Notes: a model not told the origin generated them from the letters alone. DNA of 5,982 bases from Candidatus Omnitrophota bacterium (GCA_016867175.1 VGKF01000061.1:1-5982), one strand, 5' to 3'; numbered from the stretch's first letter, positions 1 through 5,982 are shown. Numbers and translations: made by a program.

Positions 1-1
1 G

Positions 2-418
2 CTTGGAGAGATCCCGCTTTATGCCGTGCAGATAGAGAACCCCCGGGCCTCTTCTGCAGTGCTGTCCGCGTTAAAGCAGATATTGGGTATACCAATAGAC
101 ATCTCGGGGCTTATTGAACAGGCCAATATTATTGAGGGTGAGATAAACAAGCTTTTGGAGTACTTGAAATTGGGCTCGCAGGGGCAATCCGCTCCCATCG
201 GAGAGGAAGAGATAGAGAAGATTAAGAAGACCTTAAGCCAGCTTACCAAATTACCCGCATCCATGAAGGAAAAGATAGAGAAGCTTTTTGAACAGGCTAA
301 GCTTGATATTGCCAAGGCCAATGAACTTAAGCTTGAGCTGGATAAGTGGAATGTCTATAAAGATTATGAAGATAGGTTCCTAGATCTGTTTCGTAAAAGG
401 GAAGAGAAGAGCAATTGA
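2..418 (+). CDS. PAC2-like family protein, C-terminal part (5' end outside window)
   Basis: The reading frame is open from the window edge to TGA 416-418, giving 138 C-terminal codons. An internal GTG at 26 could act as a start, but the frame and the similarity extend upstream of it, so I treat the gene as truncated by the window. The first ~50 residues (G-E-I-P-x-Y near the edge, then N-P-R-A-S, then L-G-I-P-I-D) resemble the second half of the PAC2 (proteasome assembly chaperone 2, DUF75-like) fold found in archaea and various bacteria. The remaining ~85 residues are highly charged and look helical, rich in Glu, Lys and Leu, consistent with the helical tail of bacterial members. No catalytic function is established for bacterial PAC2 proteins; a chaperone or assembly role is only an analogy with the eukaryotic namesake. 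The stop overlaps the start of the HAD gene by 4 bases, so the two are co-transcribed. The family call rests on a partial sequence and motif memory. Confidence 0.68.
   Translation, partial: LGEIPLYAVQIENPRASSAVLSALKQILGIPIDISGLIEQANIIEGEINKLLEYLKLGSQGQSAPIGEEEIEKIKKTLSQLTKLPASMKEKIEKLFEQAKLDIAKANELKLELDKWNVYKDYEDRFLDLFRKREEKSN
404..409 (+). promoter_or_regulatory. Probable ribosome binding site for the TTG-started HAD gene
   Basis: The purine-rich GAGAAG lies 5 bases before TTG 415, within the last codons of the PAC2-like gene; AGGGA at 398-402 is an alternative at a longer spacing (12 bases). With the in-frame TAA at 394, this supports TTG 415 as the start. Match to the anti-Shine-Dalgarno sequence is only moderate, so coupling to translation of the upstream gene probably contributes. 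Confidence 0.45.
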
Positions 419-1050
419 CGCAAACAAAAGAAGAGACAGGGGTAAAAACAATTATTTTTGACCTGGGCCGGGTATTGCTTGATTTTGACCATCGCATATC
501 TGCAAAAAAAATAGCAAGACTTACGGATAAGGATGCAGAGCAAATACTAGGGCTTTTCTTTGATTCAGAGCTAACCCTATCTTTTGAGGCAGGAAGAATC
601 TCTCCTTTAGAGTTTTACTCCCGGGTCAAGGAGATGTTGGGTCTTAAAATTAATTACCGGGAATTTGTGCCTATCTGGCAGGAGATATTCTTTTTCTCCG
701 AAAGCAACCGCCAGGTATATGAACTGGCCTTAAAATTAAAAGAAGGCTATCAGATGGCGCTCCTTTCTAATATAAATGCCCTACACTTTGAGTATATACA
801 AAAAAAATTTCCTATTTTTGATGCCTTCCATATTGTTATAACCTCATTTGAATTAGGCTATACCAAGCCAGATCCACTGGCCTATCAGAAGGCGCTAGAT
901 ATCTTGGGCAGCCCGGCTTACCAGACCTTTTATGCCGACGACAGGGCTGAACTGGTAACAAGTGCAAAAACCCTGGGGATAAAAAGCTTTCTTTTTACCG
1001 AAGTAGGACAGTTAAAAAGAGACCTTATTGCCTCGGGGGTGAGGCTTTAA
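415..1050 (+). CDS. HAD-superfamily hydrolase, subfamily IA-like (probable phosphatase)
   Basis: A complete 211-residue protein of normal length for small cap-type HAD phosphatases. All four HAD motifs are visible. Motif I is F-D-L-G-R-V-L-L-D with nucleophile Asp16; motif II is L-L-S-N at 116-119 with Ser118; motif III is Lys151 in T-K-P-D-P; motif IV is Asp175-Asp176 in Y-A-D-D. The helical cap lies at about 27-95, between motifs I and II. The second Asp of the usual DxD is Gly18, as in the YihX-type 'FDLGxV' branch, where phosphatase activity is known (YihX acts on glucose-1-phosphate). The true substrate here cannot be read from sequence. The start is TTG inside the previous stop (TTGA overlap). 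An in-frame TAA at 394-396 excludes any upstream start, and residues just downstream are already needed for the core fold. A purine-rich GAGAAG at 404-409 may be the ribosome binding site. It sits 20 bases ahead of hypE; a link to hydrogenase maturation is possible but unproven. Confidence 0.88.
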   Translation: MTQTKEETGVKTIIFDLGRVLLDFDHRISAKKIARLTDKDAEQILGLFFDSELTLSFEAGRISPLEFYSRVKEMLGLKINYREFVPIWQEIFFFSESNRQVYELALKLKEGYQMALLSNINALHFEYIQKKFPIFDAFHIVITSFELGYTKPDPLAYQKALDILGSPAYQTFYADDRAELVTSAKTLGIKSFLFTEVGQLKRDLIASGVRL

Positions 1051-1070
1051 CAGGGTCTCTTAAAAACAAT

Positions 1071-2078
1071 ATGATAAAACAAAAAATCATGCTCGCTCAT
1101 GGAAGCGGCGGCCGCCTGATGCACGGCCTGGTTAAGGAGCTCTTGCTTAAAAGACTTAACAACCCCATATTAGCCGAACTCTCCGATAGTGCTTTAATAA
1201 AATATAAAGACAAGATTGTTTTTAGCACCGATTCTTTTGTGGTGACCCCGCTCTTTTTCCCGGGCGGGGATATCGGTAAACTTTCCGTCTGCGGTACGGT
1301 AAATGATTTGGTTATGTTAGGTGGCCTACCGGAATATCTGGCGCTTGCCTTTATTATAGAAGAGGGGCTAGATTACAGGATACTTGAGAAGATAGTCGAA
1401 TCCATCTCCCGGGAGGCAAAAAAAACCGGCGTCTCTATTGTAACCGGAGACATCAAGGTTGTTGAAAAAGGCGCAGCAGATAAAATATTTATCAATACCT
1501 GCGGGATAGGCAGGGTTAAAAATAACCTTAAATTATCTGCGAGGAATATCAAGCCAGGGGACAAAATTATTATTACCGGAAATATCGGCGATCACGGTTT
1601 AGCAGTATTGGCCGGACGCCAAGATATGGACTTTGGTTTTAATATCAAAAGCGACTGTGCGGCGCTAGCAGATTTACTCTTACCGATGTTGATGAAGATA
1701 GATGGGATAAAATTTATGCGCGACCCTACGCGAGGGGGGGTGGCTACGACTTTAAATGAGGTTAGCGGAAGCTCGGGGCTAGGCATTGTTATCGAGGAGG
1801 AAAATATACCTGTTTCGGGTAAGGTCAGGGTAGCCTGTGAGCTATTAGGGCTAGACCCGCTCTATCTTGCTAACGAGGGAAAGGCAATAATAATAGTTAG
1901 AGCGGATTCTGCAAAAAAGACATTAAGCTTATTACGGGCGCATCCTTTAGGAAAGAACTCAAGGATTATCGGCTGCGTGGTATCTGATTACCCTTCCCAG
2001 GTGGTGATGAATACCGTACTGGGTACACAGCGTATCATAGAGATGTTGTCTGCCCAGGTTTTACCGAGGATATGCTAA
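1071..2078 (+). CDS. hypE: Hydrogenase maturation protein HypE (carbamoyl dehydratase)
   Basis: HypE works with HypF in the cytoplasm. HypF transfers a carbamoyl group to the C-terminal cysteine of HypE, which dehydrates it with ATP to a thiocyanate. The cyanide is then passed to iron on the HypC-HypD complex for the [NiFe]-hydrogenase active site. The 335-residue length fits the family. Visible signatures of the PurM/SelD-like ATP-binding fold are A-H-G-S-G-G at 9-14, S-T-D-S-F at 52-56, C-G-T-V-N-D-L at 74-80, D-P-T-R-G-G-V at 218-224 and A-N-E-G-K at 267-271. The protein ends exactly in P-R-I-C (332-335), the diagnostic tail with acceptor Cys335, so it should be functional. ATG 1071 is chosen because the family normally has a few residues before the first glycine motif; an ATG at 1089 would leave almost none. 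No strong Shine-Dalgarno is seen (CAGGG at 1051-1055 is 15 bases away). No other hyp gene lies in the window. The stop shares one base with the next gene's start. Confidence 0.97.
   Translation: MIKQKIMLAHGSGGRLMHGLVKELLLKRLNNPILAELSDSALIKYKDKIVFSTDSFVVTPLFFPGGDIGKLSVCGTVNDLVMLGGLPEYLALAFIIEEGLDYRILEKIVESISREAKKTGVSIVTGDIKVVEKGAADKIFINTCGIGRVKNNLKLSARNIKPGDKIIITGNIGDHGLAVLAGRQDMDFGFNIKSDCAALADLLLPMLMKIDGIKFMRDPTRGGVATTLNEVSGSSGLGIVIEEENIPVSGKVRVACELLGLDPLYLANEGKAIIIVRADSAKKTLSLLRAHPLGKNSRIIGCVVSDYPSQVVMNTVLGTQRIIEMLSAQVLPRIC
2066..2070 (+). promoter_or_regulatory. Ribosome binding site deciding the UPF0280 start
   Basis: GAGGA sits in the last codons of hypE. It is 7 bases before ATG 2078, an ideal spacing, but only 1 base before the in-frame ATG at 2072, too close to use. 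This favours the start at 2078, which forms the TAATG stop-start overlap with hypE. Confidence 0.65.
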
Positions 2079-2815
2079 TGAAGGCTGATAAATACTGCAG
2101 GCGTTTTTATAGGGATTGGATTAAAGCTAACGGTTTATATGAATGCCGTATAGTAGTAAAAGAAACAGATCTGCATATCTTTACCGATAGGCCTATAGAT
2201 AAAGATTTTGTTAAGGCAAGAATCCAGCTTTATCGCCTTGATATCGAGAATTATATATCTAAAGACAGGAGGTTTCTCGTTGCGCTTAAGCCGATAGCAG
2301 TAGAATTACATGCTAAGCCAATCATCAAAGATATGTGCCGGGCTGCTAAAATAGCAGGCGTAGGGCCTATGGCAGCGGTTGCCGGGGCGATAGCTCAGGC
2401 CCTGGGCCGTGATTTGTCAAGGCGCGGGTATAAAGAGATAATTATTGAAAACGGGGGGGATATTTTCTTAGTTAGCCGGCAGGTACGCCTAGTAGGCATT
2501 TATACAGGTAGAAAGAAATTATGGGGAGGGTTTAAGCTTAAGATCAAGCCTCAAGATACCCCTCTTGGGATATGTACTTCTTCCGGAACCATAGGGCATT
2601 CTTTAAGTTTTGGCTCTGCTGATAGCGCGGTGATTTTGGCAAAGAATGCGTCTTTGGCAGATGCCGTAGCTACGGCTGTGGCAAACCTAGTAAAGGATAA
2701 AAGGTCTCTTGCTAAGGCCCTTGAGTTTGCAAGGTCTATACCAGGGGTTTGGGGAGCAGTTATTATAATTAAAGATAGCCTTGCCAGCTATGGTAAAATA
2801 GAATTCTCCCGCTAG
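2078..2815 (+). CDS. UPF0280 (COG2122) family protein, ApbE-like fold
   Basis: A 245-residue protein matching the UPF0280 family across its length; the ORF could extend two codons to ATG 2072, but the ribosome binding site favours 2078. Conserved features are an N-terminal R-R-F-Y-R, a glycine/alanine-rich helix G-V-G-P-M-A-A-V-A-G (94-103), E-N-G-G-D (124-128), T-S-S-G-T-I-G-H-S (167-175) and A-D-A-V-A-T-A-V-A-N (194-203). The E-N-G-G-D and A-D-A-x-A-T-A elements resemble the flavin- and metal-binding regions of ApbE flavin transferase, but the ApbE H-I-x-D-P-x-T-G element is absent, so FMN transfer is not assured. No signal peptide or lipoprotein motif is seen, so it should be cytoplasmic, unlike classic ApbE. 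From memory, COG2122 has been linked genetically to sulfide assimilation and homocysteine synthesis in methanogens; the usual partner families (DUF39/COG1900 and NIL-ferredoxin) are not in this window. One-base overlap with hypE implies coupled translation. Confidence 0.88.
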   Translation: MKADKYCRRFYRDWIKANGLYECRIVVKETDLHIFTDRPIDKDFVKARIQLYRLDIENYISKDRRFLVALKPIAVELHAKPIIKDMCRAAKIAGVGPMAAVAGAIAQALGRDLSRRGYKEIIIENGGDIFLVSRQVRLVGIYTGRKKLWGGFKLKIKPQDTPLGICTSSGTIGHSLSFGSADSAVILAKNASLADAVATAVANLVKDKRSLAKALEFARSIPGVWGAVIIIKDSLASYGKIEFSR

Positions 2816-2863
2816 ATTGAGCTAATCAGTAGTCTAATCCCGCCTAATTTTTCCTTATAATAC

Positions 2864-2892
2864 TTGAATTTTCTCAATAGAAAGACTATAAT
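2864..2892 (+). promoter_or_regulatory. Sigma70-type promoter of the glycan gene cluster
   Basis: TTGAAT (2864-2869) and a perfect TATAAT (2887-2892) are separated by exactly 17 bases, in an AT-rich setting in the only real intergenic gap of the window. Transcription would start near A2900, leaving only about 6 bases before ATG 2906. A second TATAAT at 2856-2861 has no good -35 partner at the right distance. The position between the UPF0280 stop and the GT4 start fits an operon boundary. Experimental start sites are unknown. Confidence 0.7.
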
Positions 2893-2905
2893 ATAAATCA
2901 TTCAG

Positions 2906-4066
2906 ATGCGGCTTGTTAATCTTCTTTATATGATTACTAAGTTAGAGCTGGGAGGGGCTCAAACGCAGCTCTTAAGCCTGATCAGGCAATTAGACCAGCA
3001 AAGATTCAGGGTCTTTTTATTGACCGCTACAGATGGGCCCTTGGTTAGCGAGGCCCAAGCTATACCTGGGTTGATATTTAAGAAATCAAGGCATTTAGGC
3101 CGTCCAATCAATCCTTTTAAGGATCTCCTGGCCTTGATTGAAATCCGCCGTTTTATTAAAAAAAATGATATTGGAATCGTGCACACCCATAGTTCTAAGG
3201 CTGGCATTATCGGCCGTTGGGCTGCTAGATTAGCAGGGGCAGGGGTTATCATACACACTATCCATGGCTGGAGCTTCAATGATTACCAGCCAACCCCGAT
3301 ACGCCTGTTTTTTATATGGCTGGAGAGGTTTACCGCTAGGTTTACGGACAAATTAATAGTAGTATCTGGATACGATAAACAAAAAGGGCTGGATAATCTT
3401 ATTGGCATAGATAGCAAATATACCCTTATTCGTTACGGGATTGATTATTCAGAGTTTGGCCTACAAGAAAAAAGCATAAGAGAAGAATTGGGTATAGGCC
3501 CCAAAGACCTGCTGGTAGGGATGATTGCCTGTTTTAAGCCCCAGAAGTCGCCGCAGGACTTTATTAAACTGGCTTTTTTAGTACGGCAACAGATGCCCCT
3601 GGTAAAATTTATTTTAGTGGGGGATGGAGCACTGCGTCCGGATATTGAAAGGCTGATCAAAAGGCTGGGTCTCAAGGAGCAGGTAATTTTATCCGGGTGG
3701 CGTCGGGATATCCCGCAGATACTTGCTGCCTTAGATATATTTGTGCTTACTTCCTTATGGGAAGGCCTGCCCATAGCTGCGCTAGAGGCAATGGCTTCTG
3801 CCAGGCCGGTGGTTGTTACGCATACCGGAGGGATAAGCGAGGTCATCACAGAAGGCGAAACAGGGTTCTTAGCTTCTCCTCGTGATCAGCGTAAATTAAC
3901 GCAAAACCTGGTAGCCTTATTGAAAGACAAAGGCCTAAGAGTAAGGATCGGCACTAAGGCTAAAGAGGCTATGGGCAAGCGTTTTGACCTGACAGCTATT
4001 TCTAGGGCCCACGAAGAACTGTACCTGGAGCTTGTAGCCAGAAAAGAAACACAGAATGCTAATTAA
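2906..4066 (+). CDS. Glycosyltransferase family 4 (GT-B fold)
   Basis: A complete 386-residue retaining glycosyltransferase of typical GT4 length, transferring a sugar from a nucleotide-sugar donor, probably to a lipid-linked or surface glycan acceptor on the inner face of the membrane. The N-terminal acceptor-side domain (about 1-190) has the glycine-rich loop L-E-L-G-G-A-Q (13-19), H-T-H-S-S-K-A-G (93-100) and a central H-G (120-121). The C-terminal donor domain (about 195-370) has Lys211/Lys214 near the phosphate-binding region, V-G-D-G (238-241), and the EX7E motif Glu286...Glu294 in E-G-L-P-I-A-A-L-E, followed by G-G-I-S-E-V (308-313). Basic patches at 141-149 could help membrane association; there is no signal peptide or clear membrane span. 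ATG 2906 is chosen because the first strand reads naturally into the glycine loop; Met9 would remove it. There is no Shine-Dalgarno and the promoter ends 13 bases upstream. The stop overlaps the next gene by 11 bases. Donor and acceptor cannot be predicted. Confidence 0.93.
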   Translation: MRLVNLLYMITKLELGGAQTQLLSLIRQLDQQRFRVFLLTATDGPLVSEAQAIPGLIFKKSRHLGRPINPFKDLLALIEIRRFIKKNDIGIVHTHSSKAGIIGRWAARLAGAGVIIHTIHGWSFNDYQPTPIRLFFIWLERFTARFTDKLIVVSGYDKQKGLDNLIGIDSKYTLIRYGIDYSEFGLQEKSIREELGIGPKDLLVGMIACFKPQKSPQDFIKLAFLVRQQMPLVKFILVGDGALRPDIERLIKRLGLKEQVILSGWRRDIPQILAALDIFVLTSLWEGLPIAALEAMASARPVVVTHTGGISEVITEGETGFLASPRDQRKLTQNLVALLKDKGLRVRIGTKAKEAMGKRFDLTAISRAHEELYLELVARKETQNAN

Positions 4067-5042
4067 TTATCTCGCCATCATTCTTGTAAGTTTTTTATCC
4101 TGCGTATTCTTTATAGCAGTATTAAGAAAAACCGCCTTAAAATATAAAATATTAATACCTCAAGGCATACCTTTAATCGGCGGGATAGCCATGGGGTTGT
4201 CTTTTTTATCCGCCTGCTTAATTATCCTGCGGCTTTATGGAGGATTGACTCAAAAGAGCTGGTGGATGATCGCCGCTTCCTTTGTGATGCTGATTTTTGG
4301 GATAATAGACGACCGGAGGGAGTTGTCTATCCCGGCTAAATTCATAGCGCAGATAATCGCCGCCTCTTTTCTAATTCTCTCGGGCATAAGAACGCAAATC
4401 GTCGGTATCGGGAATACGGCCAACATAATTATAACCCTTCTTTGGCTGCTTGGGATTAGCAACGCCTTTAACCATCTGGATGTAATGGATGGGCTGGCTG
4501 CCGGAGTTGCGCTCATCGCGAGCTGTTCATTCCTGACGGTCTCCATTTTAAACAATGATACCCAGAGCATAATATTATCCTTGGCCTTAAGCGGAGTTAT
4601 CTTGAGCTTTCTGATCAATAATCTCCCCCCTGCCAATATATATATGGGTAATGCCGGAAGCCATTTTTTAGGCTTTATCTTGGCGGCAATTGCCCTGGTA
4701 ATAAGTTATGCGCCCCTGGAAAGAAAGATCGCCCTTTTTAGCCCCTTGCTTATACTCGGGCTGCCTATATTCGATACTACATTTCTAATCCTGATACGCG
4801 TAATGAAAAAAAAGCTCCCCTTTAAGAAAAGCAATGACCATCTGGCTTTGTTGTTTCTGGCTGCGGGTTATTCTAAGAAAATGGCATTATGGATAATGCT
4901 CGGCTTAGGTGTCTTCTTTTCTCTTTGCGGGATATTGATAAGTCAGGCATCTAATCAGTTTGCCCTAGTTATTATGGCCGGTGTGCTTATAGTAAGCCTG
5001 GCCGTAATCAGAAAAACGATCAAGGTAGCAGCAAATGGCTAA
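4056..5042 (+). CDS. Polyprenyl-phosphate sugar-1-phosphate transferase (WecA/TagO/MraY superfamily), variant active site
   Basis: A 328-residue polytopic membrane protein with roughly 10-11 hydrophobic segments, matching glycosyl transferase family 4 (PF00953 type). Such enzymes move a sugar-1-phosphate from a UDP-sugar to undecaprenyl phosphate, starting a lipid-linked glycan. Recognisable motifs are P-L-I-G-G-I-A (39-45), the Asp pair D85-D86 in G-I-I-D-D-R, N-A-F-N-H-L-D-V-M-D-G-L-A-A-G (136-150; Asp142, Asp145), Y-M-G-N-A-G-S (196-202) and G-L-P-I-F-D-T (235-241). Two oddities stand out. The normally acidic residue of G-D-x-G-S is Asn199. The C-terminal histidine cluster (H-x-H-H in WecA) is reduced to D-H-L-A-L, leaving only His262. 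Activity may be altered, or this may be an established divergent subfamily. It overlaps the GT4 gene by 11 bases and the flavoprotein gene by 8, implying coupled expression. Only a weak purine-rich site precedes the start (4041-4049). The sugar substrate is unknown; GlcNAc-type is likely by family. Confidence 0.9.
   Translation: MLINYLAIILVSFLSCVFFIAVLRKTALKYKILIPQGIPLIGGIAMGLSFLSACLIILRLYGGLTQKSWWMIAASFVMLIFGIIDDRRELSIPAKFIAQIIAASFLILSGIRTQIVGIGNTANIIITLLWLLGISNAFNHLDVMDGLAAGVALIASCSFLTVSILNNDTQSIILSLALSGVILSFLINNLPPANIYMGNAGSHFLGFILAAIALVISYAPLERKIALFSPLLILGLPIFDTTFLILIRVMKKKLPFKKSNDHLALLFLAAGYSKKMALWIMLGLGVFFSLCGILISQASNQFALVIMAGVLIVSLAVIRKTIKVAANG
5022..5025 (+). promoter_or_regulatory. 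Ribosome binding site of the FAD-oxidoreductase gene
   Basis: AAGG lies 9 bases before ATG 5035, inside the last codons of the membrane transferase gene. It supports the ATG 5035 start, which is immediately followed by the dinucleotide-binding strand expected at this family's N-terminus. Confidence 0.5.
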
Positions 5043-5982
5043 GAAGAACATAATTATTTTAGGGGCAGGCCTTGCCGGATTAAGCGCTGCCTGGCATTTG
5101 CAGAAACAGGATATAGAATGCCAGATCCTTGAAAAAGAGCCTGAGGTGGGGGGCTTGTGCCGTTCAAAAAACATAGACGGCTTTACCTTTGATTACGATG
5201 GGCACCTATTGCATTTCAGGCATCATTATACTTTTAGCCTGGTTAAAGAACTCCTCAGGGGTAATGTGGAATCCCACCAGCGAAAATCCTGGATCTATTC
5301 CCATAGCAGGTATACCCGCTATCCTTTTCAGGCGAACCTCTACGGACTCCCCTCACAGATAATAAAAGAATGCCTCTTGAGCTTTCTGAAAGTATCCCAG
5401 ATGCAAATTCCTGAAATAAAGAAAAGGGATAATTTTCTTGTCTGGATCAAGCATACCTTCGGAGAAGGGATAGCCAGGCATTTCATGATCCCCTATAACC
5501 GTAAATTCTGGACTATCCCTCCGGAAGATTTAACCTGCGAGTGGTTAGACGGCTTTGTTCCGGTCCCTTCCTTAAACGACCTGGTAAACGGCACGATAAA
5601 AGAGAGCAAGAAGCAATTCGGATACAATGCGCAATTCTGGTATCCTAAAAAAGGCGGCATAGCCTCTTTAGTAAAAGCCCTGGCAAACCCGCTAGAAGGG
5701 ATACGTACAAATTGCGAAGTAGCTGGTATAGACCTGGGCAAGAAAGAGGTACGCTTGGCCTGCGGGGAAAGGGAAAGATTTGATTATTTGATCTCTACTA
5801 TACCCCTACCCAGGATGTCTAAAATTGTCAGCGGCCTGCCGCAGGATATGAAGCGCTCTTTTGGGTTATTAAAATGGAACTCGGTTTTTAATCTGAACCT
5901 GGGACTCAAAAATAAAAACAACTCCTCAAGGCACTGGGCTTATTTTCCAGAGAAGGAGTTAAGCTTCTTCAGAGTTGGCTTT
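5035..5982 (+). CDS. FAD-dependent oxidoreductase, UDP-galactopyranose-mutase / HemY-like (3' end outside window)
   Basis: An open frame of 316 codons runs off the window; family members are usually about 430-480 residues, so perhaps a third is missing. The N-terminus is a Rossmann FAD-binding unit: I-I-I-L-G-A-G-L-A-G-L-S-A (6-18, GxGxxG), Glu33 ending strand 2 for ribose binding, then V-G-G-L-C-R-S (38-44) and F-D-Y-D-G-H-L-L-H-F (52-61). Further on are Y-P-F-Q (~115), F-G-E-G-I-A-R-H-F (~142-150), P-Y-N-R-K-F-W (~153-159), Y-P-K-K-G-G-I (~203-209) and I-S-T-I-P-L-P (~253-259). This pattern is common in COG1232-type proteins placed in polysaccharide clusters. By context it probably isomerises or oxidises a sugar nucleotide or a lipid-linked sugar. 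Protoporphyrinogen oxidase is the generic label but fits this neighbourhood poorly. The start overlaps the upstream gene by 8 bases and has an AAGG site 9 bases before. The D-G-H in place of the commoner G-G-H is a minor difference. Confidence 0.85.
   Translation, partial: MAKKNIIILGAGLAGLSAAWHLQKQDIECQILEKEPEVGGLCRSKNIDGFTFDYDGHLLHFRHHYTFSLVKELLRGNVESHQRKSWIYSHSRYTRYPFQANLYGLPSQIIKECLLSFLKVSQMQIPEIKKRDNFLVWIKHTFGEGIARHFMIPYNRKFWTIPPEDLTCEWLDGFVPVPSLNDLVNGTIKESKKQFGYNAQFWYPKKGGIASLVKALANPLEGIRTNCEVAGIDLGKKEVRLACGERERFDYLISTIPLPRMSKIVSGLPQDMKRSFGLLKWNSVFNLNLGLKNKNNSSRHWAYFPEKELSFFRVGF

Noticed and set aside
19..321. Minus-strand ORF of 100 codons opposite the PAC2-like gene
   Set aside because: It is antisense to a frame with clear family-like motifs, has low-complexity Ser/Ile-rich content and no recognisable domain. 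The other minus-strand frames (for example 1373-1564, 2959-3279, 3445-3849, 4250-4636, 5493-5741) are rejected for the same reason.
26..418. GTG 26 as the true start of the first gene
   Set aside because: The frame is open to the window edge and the G-E-I-P-x-Y residues before the GTG fit the PAC2 fold, so the gene almost certainly begins upstream.
504..511. A8 tract, with others at 800-807, 1418-1425 and 4806-4813, and a G7 run at 1734-1740 in hypE, as possible phase-variation or slippage sites
   Set aside because: All affected frames are intact, the runs encode normal Lys or conserved Gly codons, and nothing suggests programmed slippage.
2815..2852. Possible rho-independent terminator after the UPF0280 gene (GATT/AATC stem near 2815-2827, T run 2848-2852)
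   Set aside because: The stem is only 4 base pairs, AT-rich and not adjacent to the T run; no stable hairpin could be drawn.
3697..3885. Plus-strand 62-codon ORF inside the GT4 gene
   Set aside because: It lies wholly within the EX7E donor domain in another frame and its product has no recognisable features.

Overview
The window is a gene-dense stretch of bacterial chromosome with every gene on the + strand. It holds five complete protein genes and two genes cut by the window ends. The genes are packed with overlaps of 1 to 11 bases or gaps of about 20 bases; the only real intergenic gap is 90 bases (2816-2905). Base composition is moderate and slightly AT-leaning, with no tRNA, rRNA, CRISPR array, insertion sequence or long repeat. 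The gene set (NiFe-hydrogenase maturation, a UPF0280 protein, a PAC2-like protein, lipid-linked glycan enzymes) suggests an anaerobic or hydrogen-metabolising, probably uncultured bacterium. The style resembles Candidatus Omnitrophota (OP3) or a similar anaerobic lineage, but that assignment is a low-confidence inference.

Block 1 (about 1-2815) is one tightly spaced transcription unit: the C-terminal part of a PAC2-like protein, a HAD-superfamily hydrolase starting at TTG inside the previous stop, hypE, and a UPF0280/COG2122 protein. HypE makes the cyanide ligands of the [NiFe]-hydrogenase active site and is complete, ending in the expected PRxC cysteine. That cysteine is followed at once by the stop codon, which shares one base with the start of the UPF0280 gene, so the two are probably translationally coupled. 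The roles of the PAC2-like and HAD proteins beside hypE are unknown.

Block 2 (2816-5982, continuing beyond the window) starts with a strong sigma70-type promoter (TTGAAT, 17-base spacer, TATAAT). It lies so close to the first ATG that the mRNA should be nearly leaderless. The genes are a cytoplasmic GT4 glycosyltransferase, a membrane polyprenyl-phosphate sugar-1-phosphate transferase of the WecA/TagO/MraY superfamily, and an FAD-dependent oxidoreductase of the UDP-galactopyranose-mutase / HemY-like type. Together they look like the start of a cell-surface polysaccharide or glycolipid operon: the membrane transferase primes the lipid carrier, the GT4 adds a sugar, and the flavoprotein modifies a sugar nucleotide or lipid intermediate.

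The most unusual points are the changed catalytic motifs of the membrane transferase (Asp to Asn in the G-D-x-G-S motif and loss of two of the three conserved histidines), the near-leaderless promoter, and the coupling of hypE to an ApbE-like UPF0280 gene in a PAC2-HAD context. No wholly new defence or mobile system is visible.
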